Origin: JBLHGN01 sp047616325
GTDB taxonomy: Bacteria > Pseudomonadota > Gammaproteobacteria > Pseudomonadales > Cellvibrionaceae
DNA length: 34,397 bases
Direction of reading: 5' to 3'
Assembly (NCBI GenBank): GCA_047616325.1
Contig: JBLHGN010000007.1
Coordinates: forward strand, 1-34,397
The notes beneath the pieces were generated by a model, which made no database searches, was not told where the DNA came from, and saw only the letters and a program-made list of their open reading frames with translations. Position numbers and translations under genes: made by a program. The stretch's first letter is position 1. Every line of letters begins with the position of its first letter. Of this stretch, positions 24,527 through 32,735 are shown piece after piece.

Positions 24527-27500
24527 TTAAAATGAACTAATCAATCTTTCAAACAAATCTCGCGCAACAGAAATCACTTGAGCGTTGGCGGAAAACATCT
24601 GTTCAAATCGAATGAGATTGGCAGCTTCTTCGTCCAAATTCACTCCAGAAACAGAATTTCGTCGCTCAAGAGATTGTTGCAGTACCTGCTCACTTGCTTC
24701 GAAATTAATTTCCGACGACGCGGTGTCGATACCAATCTTTTCAACTAAAGACCCATAACTGTCGGCGTAGCTACTGGAACCACCGTCTAGTATTCGCTTG
24801 GATTCCAAATTAGCCATAGCCAAAGCATTGCGGTTATCAGAGGCGCCATCTGAATTAAATCCTAGAGAAAAAGTATCTCCCTCTTCGGGAGCCCCTTGAA
24901 TCTCTGCCTGAACACCTAAAAAGGTGGACTTGGCAAAACCACTCGTGCGTGAATCGCCAAACAACATGCTATTGCGTGGAAAAGTGCTAAGCGTATAACC
25001 TTCGTCGAGCGATACATCAACTTTTCCGCCTGCTGTAATGGATGTTGAAGTGCTATTGCCTGTGGCTTCCAACCTTATGTTTGGGTTTTCTCCATCACTT
25101 ACATCGATAGATTCCGTTGAACCGGCGGTAAAAGACAATTCTAGATCGTTGCCTTCGCGCTCAAAAATACGCAGTTCTCTTGCTCCGGTAACCGCGTCTA
25201 CCCCGGCTACGGCGTGAATCGATAAATCTGCAAGCGTACTACTATTATTAATTGCTTCGGCCAAAAAATCGTAAAACTCGTCGGGGTTGTCGAAGGCATC
25301 AGGTACCGAAGAACCAATTATTGGTTCTCCTGTCACTGGATTAGTGCCGTAGGGAATTAAGTTCGCGCCATTAAGGCTAAACTGTAAGGGCTCATCACCG
25401 GAAAGCTGCAGATTGCTAATTTCCATGTAATTAAATGCATTGGCAGAAACCCCCGCAATACTATTTAATAAACTGGCGGTTTCCCGAGCGTTGGCGTTAA
25501 TATTTGTAAATATATTTTCTGTTTCAGGGTTTGCACCCGCAATAGCCGAGGGAGCAGTAATAGTAATGGCTTCAGCCGGATATCCGTTAGTTTGTAGGCC
25601 GTCGCCCGAGATACCGTCCACCGAGGCTGAGGTCGTGAAGGTAGTGACGCCGGTAAGACCCTCCACATCAAAACCCAACAAAGTGTTTGCCTGACCTACT
25701 GGCGCAATATCACCACCCGAGTCTGGGTCGCCATTATAATTTTGCAGTGTTATATCGCCGTAGCCGGGAGAATTTAATTTAAAAGCCAAGGTGCCATTAT
25801 CGGCAATGTATGCCCGCACATCAGTAGAACCTAATTGGTTATTTATTTCCAACAACAAAGTACGCTCATCGACAATAGCCGCGCTGGAAATACCCACCGA
25901 AAACGTGCCATTATTAGCACCATTGAGCGAATTGGATACGGCCACTTCAAAAGAAAACTCATCGGCTGGGTCACTAAAATCCGTAACGCCAAAGGCTGGC
26001 GGAAATCCGGTGGGAAAATTTGTATTTACATCGCTGTCAAATTGCATGGAGGCATTAACTACCGCCCTTCGCCCCTCTGGGATACCTACCATATCGCCTT
26101 TGGTGCTGACCATGGTGCCACCGACATTTTGTGAAAACAGTACGTTATTTCCACCCACCACATAACGTTGATTACGTATAGGTGGGTCCAGCTGTATGGG
26201 ATTTCCAGGGTCAGAATTATCTAAGATGTCGTAACTTGTAGGCGTCGTGAATTTCACCAACAACGGCGGATTCATTTCACCAGCTGTCGCCAACAACGGC
26301 AGCGGAAGATCGTTTTGATCCAACAGGGAAAGAACCTCGCCGGGAGATATCACGGCACTACCGATATTTCCGATGGAAGAATCTGTTACAAGAGGTGTGC
26401 CGAACGCAATATCTTTGGCATTCAACAACTCTGATGTAAACTCGCGCGCCCCCGACTTAAACGGCTGTAATTTGAATTGGTCTCCCGCTTGAAATGTGCC
26501 CCCTTCAAATTTTAAATTCAAGCCGTCAAAGCTCACCTCAAACGGAAAACTCCCACTGAGCGCTCCATTGCCAACCTCCTCTCCGTCGCTTTCGCGGGTT
26601 ATTCGAAATAAGCCCCCTGCTTCAATCGTTACGCTGTAATTACTGGCTTTTAGTTGTGAGTTATCTACTATGTCCAAAGTCAACAGCCTATCTGCAGGTA
26701 ATGCGTTTGAGGAATTGCCAATCGCCCGACTTTTTGAGACCTGAGGATCATTCACATCGTAAAAGAAATTTCCGCCAAACTCATCGTTTAGATTAATTCC
26801 CTGACGGTGAGTAGTATTAAACGTTTCGGCCATTACCACAGCCACTCTACCGAGTTGATTGTAGGTGTCCTCCATTATCGTATCGCGAAAACGTACGAGG
26901 CCACCCAGCTCACCTCCCGAAATAAGATTGGTTATTACCTGGCCACTTTGGCTGTTAGTATTGCCTAAAAATATCACATCTGTTTTGGTTGCATCGGAAG
27001 CACTTTGTGTCAGTGCAATTTCTCGAAATCCCGAACCAATAACCAAGTTTGAGCCACTGCCAACAACCACATTCACCTGGCCAAAACCCTGATCGAATGT
27101 TTGTACAGATATTAATTCCGACAACTTTCGAATGGCTTCATCGCGCTGGTCGATAAGGTCGTTGGGAGTGCCCCCTGTACCCATAGCATCTGCGACTTTT
27201 TGATTTAAACCAGCGATATTTTGCGACAACGCATTTATCTGCGATACTACCGATGTCATTTCGCTGTTTACATTTTTTTCAATAGACTCGATGCGCGCGT
27301 AAATGGTATTAAAACGATCAGCCAAGTTTTCGGCCTCACTAATAATTAGCTGGCGAGCTGGAATAGATGTCGGATCGTCTGCACCGTTTTGCATGGACGC
27401 AAAAAAAGACTCCAAACCGCCTGCCAGACCAGTGGAAACATCCGACAACAGCGTATCCAATTGACTTATGTTGCCGTAGTACACATCAAGATCTTTGTTT

Positions 27501-27745
27501 AGGGTAGTATCGACACGCACTTGTGCACTTATAAATTCGTTTGCAACCCGCTCGATTGAAGCAACGTTAGTGCCATTTCCTATATAGCCACCACCACCAA
27601 TGGTGGCTGGATTTGTTTCTGTTAATACTCGCTGACGGCTATAACCTTCCACACCAGCATTGGCAATATTGTGGCCAGTTGTATTGAGTGCAGTTTGCGC
27701 CGCGCGTAGACCGGTAACACTGATACCTAGCAAGTTACTTGTCAT
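24527..27745 (-). CDS. flgK: Hook-associated protein FlgK (HAP1), very large
   Basis: FlgK is the first hook-filament junction protein. The N-terminus has SVTGLRAAQTALNTTGHNIA and ANAGVEGYSRQRV, the standard HAP1 start, and the C-terminus has GVNLDEEAANLIRFEQMFSA and NAQVISVARDLFERLISSF, the standard end. At 1072 aa it is about twice the size of the E. coli protein and well above Pseudomonas FlgK. The extra mass is central; residues about 700-915 contain a module also found in FlgE (TNGYPAEAITI, then ETASLLNSIAGVSANAFNY, then GGKVDVSLDEGY). The ATG overlaps the flgJ stop by four bases (ATGA), so translation is coupled. Secreted through the flagellar export gate. Confidence 0.95.
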   Translation of the reverse strand: MTSNLLGISVTGLRAAQTALNTTGHNIANAGVEGYSRQRVLTETNPATIGGGGYIGNGTNVASIERVANEFISAQVRVDTTLNKDLDVYYGNISQLDTLLSDVSTGLAGGLESFFASMQNGADDPTSIPARQLIISEAENLADRFNTIYARIESIEKNVNSEMTSVVSQINALSQNIAGLNQKVADAMGTGGTPNDLIDQRDEAIRKLSELISVQTFDQGFGQVNVVVGSGSNLVIGSGFREIALTQSASDATKTDVIFLGNTNSQSGQVITNLISGGELGGLVRFRDTIMEDTYNQLGRVAVVMAETFNTTHRQGINLNDEFGGNFFYDVNDPQVSKSRAIGNSSNALPADRLLTLDIVDNSQLKASNYSVTIEAGGLFRITRESDGEEVGNGALSGSFPFEVSFDGLNLKFEGGTFQAGDQFKLQPFKSGAREFTSELLNAKDIAFGTPLVTDSSIGNIGSAVISPGEVLSLLDQNDLPLPLLATAGEMNPPLLVKFTTPTSYDILDNSDPGNPIQLDPPIRNQRYVVGGNNVLFSQNVGGTMVSTKGDMVGIPEGRRAVVNASMQFDSDVNTNFPTGFPPAFGVTDFSDPADEFSFEVAVSNSLNGANNGTFSVGISSAAIVDERTLLLEINNQLGSTDVRAYIADNGTLAFKLNSPGYGDITLQNYNGDPDSGGDIAPVGQANTLLGFDVEGLTGVTTFTTSASVDGISGDGLQTNGYPAEAITITAPSAIAGANPETENIFTNINANARETASLLNSIAGVSANAFNYMEISNLQLSGDEPLQFSLNGANLIPYGTNPVTGEPIIGSSVPDAFDNPDEFYDFLAEAINNSSTLADLSIHAVAGVDAVTGARELRIFEREGNDLELSFTAGSTESIDVSDGENPNIRLEATGNSTSTSITAGGKVDVSLDEGYTLSTFPRNSMLFGDSRTSGFAKSTFLGVQAEIQGAPEEGDTFSLGFNSDGASDNRNALAMANLESKRILDGGSSSYADSYGSLVEKIGIDTASSEINFEASEQVLQQSLERRNSVSGVNLDEEAANLIRFEQMFSANAQVISVARDLFERLISSF

Positions 27746-28785
27746 AATCTATCTCCACTGGTACCCTCGCGATCCGCATTGCCATATTGGTCGGTACTGG
27801 TAATTTTTTGATAAATTGCCAGTACCTTTTCGCTATAGACAGGGTCAGTGGCATAACCCGCTTTGTGGATTTGTTGAATGTAATGCGTGCTATCACCGGG
27901 TTTTTCAAATGCATTGGCATAGCGATCGCTGCCCGCAATAAAACTCACATAGTCACTAAAACTATCGGCAACGTTTTCGTAAACTCTAAACTCTGAACGC
28001 TCTTGAGCGAGAACACCCTGTTTGTATTCGAGAACTTTCTGGGAAACCTTTTCACTTCCCCACTGATTACCAATTTTAATATTGAATAAATTATTGCTAC
28101 TTTCGCCTTTACTATTGGCCAATACGTGTTTTCCCCACCCGGTTTCTAATGCGGACTGGGCAACCAAGATATATTTATCTATGCCTAGCAGTTGAGCTGC
28201 TGCTTTTGCATGGGGCAGTATTTTTTCAATAAAATCTTTGGGTGAATCGGCGATACCTACACGATCGGTAACAGAGACGGCGACGGATGGAGAACTAGTG
28301 TTTTTCGTATTGCTAGCCGTATTTTTTTCAGCTGTATAGGTCTGCAGTTCTGACTCAACTTTTGGTGCAATGGACATTTGCATGTTTGCCATATTTTTTC
28401 TGGGCATTACAGTGTTAAGAGGATAAGTATCGGGGGTAGATAAACCATCTGAATCTTGATATTTATCGCGAGTCATCTGTCTATAAAGCACATCGGCAAT
28501 ACCAATCCCTTTTCCATGGGCCATGGTTAAGGCCAACTGGTTGTCGTGCATGTCTCGAAAAAATTCGGTTTCCTTGCTATTAAAAGGGCTGTCCTTTTCA
28601 AACACCGCATTCGCTGCACGCATATTTTTCATCATCATATTAATAAACATGGACTCGAATTGCTGGGCAACTTTTTTTAAGGCCTCGTCTTTATTACCTT
28701 CCGTTTTTAGCTGTTGCAAGCCATTGAGGTCGGTATAAACATCGGTTACAGCAGGCAGCGAATGAGGAGAAGAAAGAGGGTTCAT
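27742..28785 (-). CDS. flgJ: Rod assembly protein and muramidase FlgJ
   Basis: FlgJ caps the growing rod and opens peptidoglycan for it in the periplasm. The 347-aa protein has the N-terminal rod-scaffold domain (about 15-110: LKKVAQQFESMFINMMMKNM-like, DSPFNSKETEFFRDMHD) and a C-terminal glucosaminidase-type domain (about 185-335) with LVAQSALETGWGKHVL, in which E214 is the expected catalytic Glu, NLFNIKIG and YVSFIAGSDRYANAF. Both domains are intact, so this is the dual-domain type of gammaproteobacteria. The ATG overlaps the flgI stop by one base (TAATG) and the stop overlaps the flgK start, so three genes are translationally coupled. Confidence 0.95.
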   Translation of the reverse strand: MNPLSSPHSLPAVTDVYTDLNGLQQLKTEGNKDEALKKVAQQFESMFINMMMKNMRAANAVFEKDSPFNSKETEFFRDMHDNQLALTMAHGKGIGIADVLYRQMTRDKYQDSDGLSTPDTYPLNTVMPRKNMANMQMSIAPKVESELQTYTAEKNTASNTKNTSSPSVAVSVTDRVGIADSPKDFIEKILPHAKAAAQLLGIDKYILVAQSALETGWGKHVLANSKGESSNNLFNIKIGNQWGSEKVSQKVLEYKQGVLAQERSEFRVYENVADSFSDYVSFIAGSDRYANAFEKPGDSTHYIQQIHKAGYATDPVYSEKVLAIYQKITSTDQYGNADREGTSGDRL

Positions 28786-29903
28786 TAGATCACCATTATC
28801 TCGGCGCGAAGTGCTCCGGCTTGCTTTAAGGCTTCAAGGATTGCCATAAGGTCACCGGGGGCTGCGCCCACTTCATTGACAGCCTTTACAATATCGTTCA
28901 GTGTTGGACCAGGAGCAAACTTAAACATTGGCCCCACCTCTTCCGCAATTTCAACTTCGCTATCGGGTACGACCACGGTATTCCCCTGCCCCAGTGCATT
29001 GGGTTGACTGACCTCTACGTTTTCACGAACCGTTACCGTGAGAGACCCGTGTGTAACAGCAACAGGCGATACGCGAACATGCTGCCCCACCACTATTGTT
29101 CCCGTGCGTGAATTAATAATAATTCTTGCTGCGGCTTCACCCGGCACCACTTCAACATTTTCTAGTAGCGAAAGGTAATCAACGCGATGTGCTGGATCTT
29201 TTGGTGCCTGTACAGAAATAGAGGTTGCGTCTAAGGGCTTTGCAACCCCCGGCCCCACCAAGTCGTTAATGCTGTCGGCAACCCGTTTGGATGTGGTAAA
29301 GTCAGGCATATTTAAATTAAACACTATGGCTTCGTTGCCGCCAAAGGTGGTGGCAATCGCTCGTTCCACCATCGCTCCGTTGGGTATTCGCCCCACGCTT
29401 GTCATATTTACCGTCACCCGTGAACCGTCTTTACCTTCAGCTCCGAACCCTCCAACAATTAAACTTCCCTGCGCAATGGCGTAGACATTTCCATCTAAGC
29501 CCTTAAGAGGCGTTAGCAACAATGAACCGCCTCGCAAACTAGGTGAGTTGGCAATCGAAGATACGGTGATGTCAATTTTTTGACCAGGTTTTGCAAAAGG
29601 CGGAAGTTCCGCGTGCACGGCAACTGCGGCAACATTTTTTAATTGAAAATTAGAATTTGGCGGCAAGGTAATACCAAACTGTTTCAACATCGAGGCAAAG
29701 GACTGCGCGGTAAAAGGCGCTTGATTGGTTTTGTCACCGGTACCTTCAAGGCCGACCACTAAGCCATAACCCACTAATTGATTGACACGCACGCCTGCCA
29801 CGGAGGCAATATCTTTTATGCGTTCGGCATGCAGGGGCACGCACAGCAAGGCCAAAAAAAATGCGATAACGAAACTTTGAGTTTGGAGGGCCTTAATTTT
29901 CAT
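28785..29903 (-). CDS. flgI: P-ring protein FlgI
   Basis: FlgI builds the P ring around the rod in the peptidoglycan layer. The 372-aa protein begins with a Sec signal peptide, hydrophobic VIAFFLALLCV and a cleavage site after about A26 (PLHA/ER). The mature start RIKDIASVAGVRVNQLVGYG and the block GLVVGLEGTGDKTNQAPFT are characteristic, and the C-terminus ends ALKQAGALRAEIMVI, also standard. The length is normal, unlike the enlarged axial proteins. The start is ATG at 29903, 27 bases after flgH, with only a weak AGAGAAA ribosome site. Confidence 0.97.
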   Translation of the reverse strand: MKIKALQTQSFVIAFFLALLCVPLHAERIKDIASVAGVRVNQLVGYGLVVGLEGTGDKTNQAPFTAQSFASMLKQFGITLPPNSNFQLKNVAAVAVHAELPPFAKPGQKIDITVSSIANSPSLRGGSLLLTPLKGLDGNVYAIAQGSLIVGGFGAEGKDGSRVTVNMTSVGRIPNGAMVERAIATTFGGNEAIVFNLNMPDFTTSKRVADSINDLVGPGVAKPLDATSISVQAPKDPAHRVDYLSLLENVEVVPGEAAARIIINSRTGTIVVGQHVRVSPVAVTHGSLTVTVRENVEVSQPNALGQGNTVVVPDSEVEIAEEVGPMFKFAPGPTLNDIVKAVNEVGAAPGDLMAILEALKQAGALRAEIMVI

Positions 29904-29930
29904 GTGTTTTCTCTATGGTTTGCGCACGCT

Positions 29931-30659
29931 TTAAAATGGCCATATCGCACTATTAAAAAATCTGCTCAACCAGCCCATTTCACTGGAATCTGCTATATCA
30001 CCAGTGCCTGAATAGGTGATGCGCGCATTGGCAATTTTTGTTGAATCAATACTGTTTTCTGGCGATATATCGTCTGATCTTATTAGACCGCTTATGCGGA
30101 TAAATTCGTTACCGCGGTTTAAGGTGATCCATTTTTCCCCGCGAATCACCAAGGTTCCATTGGGATAAACATCCACAACCGTTACTGAAATACTACCGGT
30201 TAAACGGTTGCTTTGATCGGCATCGGCTTCGCCTTTAAATTCTCTTTCGCCATTAAGACCGGTACCTAGCCCCAAGTTTCCAATTCCAGGAACCGTACCA
30301 AATAAAGTGCCCGTTGCCGCATCTGTTGATACGCCGATGTCGTTGTCTTTTTTGATTGCCACATTGGAAGATTTACTGGAGGATGTTCGCTCTTGCAATA
30401 CCACCGTTATGATGTCGCCAATACGAGAAGCCTTTCCGTCAAAAAACAGGGTAATCGCAGCATTGGGCTGATATAGCGAACCATTTAAGGGCGTATCTGC
30501 CTGCGGATTTGTTCGCAGTACGGGTGCATAATAAGGATCGTTGGGCTCCGCCGGACGCTGCACCACACAAGCGCTTAAACATAGGGTAGATAGTGCAACT
30601 AGGAGTAGAATACTAGCGCGAAAGGAGTCGATTTTTTTTGATCGCTTAATACGGCTCAT
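29931..30659 (-). CDS. flgH: L-ring lipoprotein FlgH
   Basis: FlgH forms the L ring in the outer membrane. The N-terminus is a lipoprotein signal with a basic start and a lipobox LSAC, lipidated at C31 in this numbering. The mature protein shows GSLYQPNAAITLFFDGKASR-type and IGDIITVVLQERTSSSKSSN blocks, GSISVTVVDVYPNGTLVIRG, GEKWITLNRGNEFIRISGLI and a C-terminal LSRFFNSAIWPF, all typical. I chose ATG 30659, which has AGGTG six bases upstream; a GTG at 30668, three codons earlier, also has a ribosome site (GGAGG) but it is too close. The length (242 aa) is normal. Confidence 0.96.
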   Translation of the reverse strand: MSRIKRSKKIDSFRASILLLVALSTLCLSACVVQRPAEPNDPYYAPVLRTNPQADTPLNGSLYQPNAAITLFFDGKASRIGDIITVVLQERTSSSKSSNVAIKKDNDIGVSTDAATGTLFGTVPGIGNLGLGTGLNGEREFKGEADADQSNRLTGSISVTVVDVYPNGTLVIRGEKWITLNRGNEFIRISGLIRSDDISPENSIDSTKIANARITYSGTGDIADSSEMGWLSRFFNSAIWPF

Positions 30660-30770
30660 AATTTTCACCTGACCTCCACTTGCTGGTAGATTTATACGAT
30701 AGTGGGTATAAATACTTTGTGATTTCCCATGTTAAAGTTTTGCTTAACATAGTGTTAAATCTCAAGAGGA

Positions 30771-31556
30771 TTAAATGTTTTGCGATAAGAACTGCAGCAT
30801 CTGATCGGCGGTCGATACCACTTTTGAGTTCATCTCGTAGGCTCGTTGAGTTGTAATCATATTCACCATTTCTTCAACGATGTCGACATTGGAATTTTCC
30901 AACATACCCTGCTTTAATTCACCCAAACCATTTTGCCCCGGTGTTCCGGTAATCGGATTACCGCTGGCGGCGGTTTCCACAAACAAGTTGCCGCCAATGG
31001 CTTGCAAACCGCCAGGGTTAACAAAGTCCACCAATTGAATATTGCCCAGAACAACAGCCGCAGGCTGGCCAGAAATAAATGCGTTTACTATTCCATCGGT
31101 ACCAATGGTGACATTTTCTGCGTTGTCGGGGATGGTGATATTCGGATCCAGTAATTGACCACTGGCATTTACCAATTGGCCTTCACCATTTAGGTGCAGC
31201 TGCCCGTCTCGGGTATAGCTGAGAGTGCCATCGGGTTGTTCAATTTGTAGAAAACCTCTTCCGTCAATGGCCACATCCAATGCCTGGCTGGTTATTTGTA
31301 GACTTCCTGCGGTAAATTGTTTTTGGGTTCCCACAACGCGTACACCTGTCCCCAATTGCAGTCCACTTGGCAACTGGGTGTCTTCGGTTGTCTGCGCTCC
31401 GGGCTGGCGTTTAATTTGATATAGCAAGTCTTCAAACACGGCCCTATCTCGTTTAAAACCAACCGTTGAAGCATTGGCCAAATTGTTTGATATGGTAGTC
31501 AACTGCATATCTTGTGCGGAGAGGCCCGTTTTACTTACATAGAGTGCTGCGTGCAT
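30771..31556 (-). CDS. flgG: Distal rod protein FlgG
   Basis: FlgG forms the distal rod, the driveshaft beneath the hook. The 261-aa protein starts MHAALYVSKTGLSAQDMQLT and has TISNNLANASTVGFKRDRA, the LQIEQPDGTLSYTRDGQLHL-like core and the C-terminal NVDIVEEMVNMITTQRAYEM followed by NSKVVSTADQML, all signature FlgG blocks. The length matches the family exactly. ATG at 31556 has AGGTGA upstream. A 7-bp inverted repeat (30729-30750) lies in the 111-base gap before the flgH start, possibly a processing site. It is exported without a cleaved signal. Confidence 0.97.
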   Translation of the reverse strand: MHAALYVSKTGLSAQDMQLTTISNNLANASTVGFKRDRAVFEDLLYQIKRQPGAQTTEDTQLPSGLQLGTGVRVVGTQKQFTAGSLQITSQALDVAIDGRGFLQIEQPDGTLSYTRDGQLHLNGEGQLVNASGQLLDPNITIPDNAENVTIGTDGIVNAFISGQPAAVVLGNIQLVDFVNPGGLQAIGGNLFVETAASGNPITGTPGQNGLGELKQGMLENSNVDIVEEMVNMITTQRAYEMNSKVVSTADQMLQFLSQNI

Positions 31557-31690
31557 AGGTCACCTGTTTTAACATTCTGTAGCCGATTTAATTGGCGGCA
31601 TGTTGCGAATAAAATTTAGTAATGCTGTTCTTAAAAAAAGTGATAAATAGTAATAAAAGTAATAAAAGTAATGAGGCGTGCGGCTGCCAT

Positions 31691-32440
31691 TTATCCATTG
31701 GATTGCAATAAGCCCGCAGATGCTTCTGAATTTTTTTCAATGGTGCTCATCATCTTCACTTGCATTTCGTACTGTCGAGACAAACTCAATATGCTGGTAA
31801 GTTCATTCACAGCATTAACGTTGCTACCTTCGACAAAACCCGACACCAATCTTACCGACGCATCAGCTGGAATATCTTCTTGAAGATTTAATGAGCGGAT
31901 AAGACCATCTGGAGATTTTTTAATACTGTTTATAGGTGGATTAACCAGTTTAATTCTTTCGATTTGAGCGGGAGCATCGGCGCGCTCCCCAAGTGGAATA
32001 ATGGTGATGGTGCCGTCTAGAGCAATATCTACTTTTTCAGCGGCGGGAATAGCTATAGGTCCACCATTGCCGAGTACCGGAAGATTGTTGCCGGTTCGCA
32101 AGATGCCAACGCTGTCGATATAAAGAGACCCTGCCCGAGTGTAGGCTTCACTACCATCGGGGGCCTGTACGGCAATAAACCCTTCCCGCTCGACGGAAAT
32201 ATCCAGCTCGCGACCTGTTTCTATAAGTGGGCCATGAGAAAAGTCTGTGGCGGGGCTTTCTACCAAAGCATAGGCCCTTGTAGGCTGACCATCGCCGTAT
32301 AAAATTGGCATGCTGCGCGCTTGCGCAAAGTCCGCTTTAAAGCCTGAGGTATTTACATTTGCCAAGTTATTGGAATGATTAACCTGGGCCATCATATTGT
32401 TTTTGGCCCCGGTCATAGCAATGTATAGTGCTTTATCCAT
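31691..32440 (-). CDS. flgF: Proximal rod protein FlgF
   Basis: FlgF forms part of the proximal rod. The 249-aa protein begins MDKALYIAMTGAKNNMMAQV and has HSNNLANVNTSGFKADFAQA, the GFIAVQAPDGSEAYTRAGSL core and the C-terminal SNVNAVNELTSILSLSRQYE and MQVKMMSTIEKN. The length is standard. ATG at 32440 has GGAG seven bases upstream and is the first gene after a strong sigma-54 promoter, so it opens the flgFGHIJKL operon. The gap to flgG (134 bases) contains an AT-rich stretch with short repeats of AATAAAAGT but no terminator that I can see. Confidence 0.97.
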   Translation of the reverse strand: MDKALYIAMTGAKNNMMAQVNHSNNLANVNTSGFKADFAQARSMPILYGDGQPTRAYALVESPATDFSHGPLIETGRELDISVEREGFIAVQAPDGSEAYTRAGSLYIDSVGILRTGNNLPVLGNGGPIAIPAAEKVDIALDGTITIIPLGERADAPAQIERIKLVNPPINSIKKSPDGLIRSLNLQEDIPADASVRLVSGFVEGSNVNAVNELTSILSLSRQYEMQVKMMSTIEKNSEASAGLLQSNG

Positions 32441-32489
32441 GGTAACTCCGTTAAAAAAATGTCACATTTACGGGTGTTACTATAGACTT

Positions 32490-32505
32490 AGCAAGATAAG
32501 TGCCA
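32490..32505 (-). promoter_or_regulatory. Sigma-54 promoter of the flgFGHIJKL operon
   Basis: On the minus strand TGGCACTTATCTTGCT, a near-consensus -24/-12 element with GG and GC ten bases apart. It lies 50-65 bases before flgF. Upstream of it, in the flgE-flgF gap (32441-32735), TTGGGTCTATT occurs twice about 28 bases apart, a possible activator site; no clear terminator for flgE was found. Confidence 0.88.
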
Positions 32506-32735
32506 ATACGAGTTTTTTGCTTGAAATAAAAAGACGTGTTTTAGGGCTTTTAACGGTCCCAACAATTATCACTAGTTTGTCGGCGGGATTTGAAGCTTCC
32601 CTGCTTCGTAGCTGAATAATATAATTGAGTAATTTTTCAATAGACCCAACATACGATCCAGTAATAGACCCAATAATAAACTCAACGAATTTCCTAAGCC
32701 GAGGCATTTACACCAAACTATTTGCGCTAAGCCAA

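Noticed and set aside
32480..32707. 75-codon minus-strand ORF in the flgE-flgF gap
   Set aside because: It overlaps the sigma-54 promoter of flgF, has no ribosome site and contains a repeated DNA string (TTGGGTCTATT); more likely regulatory DNA.
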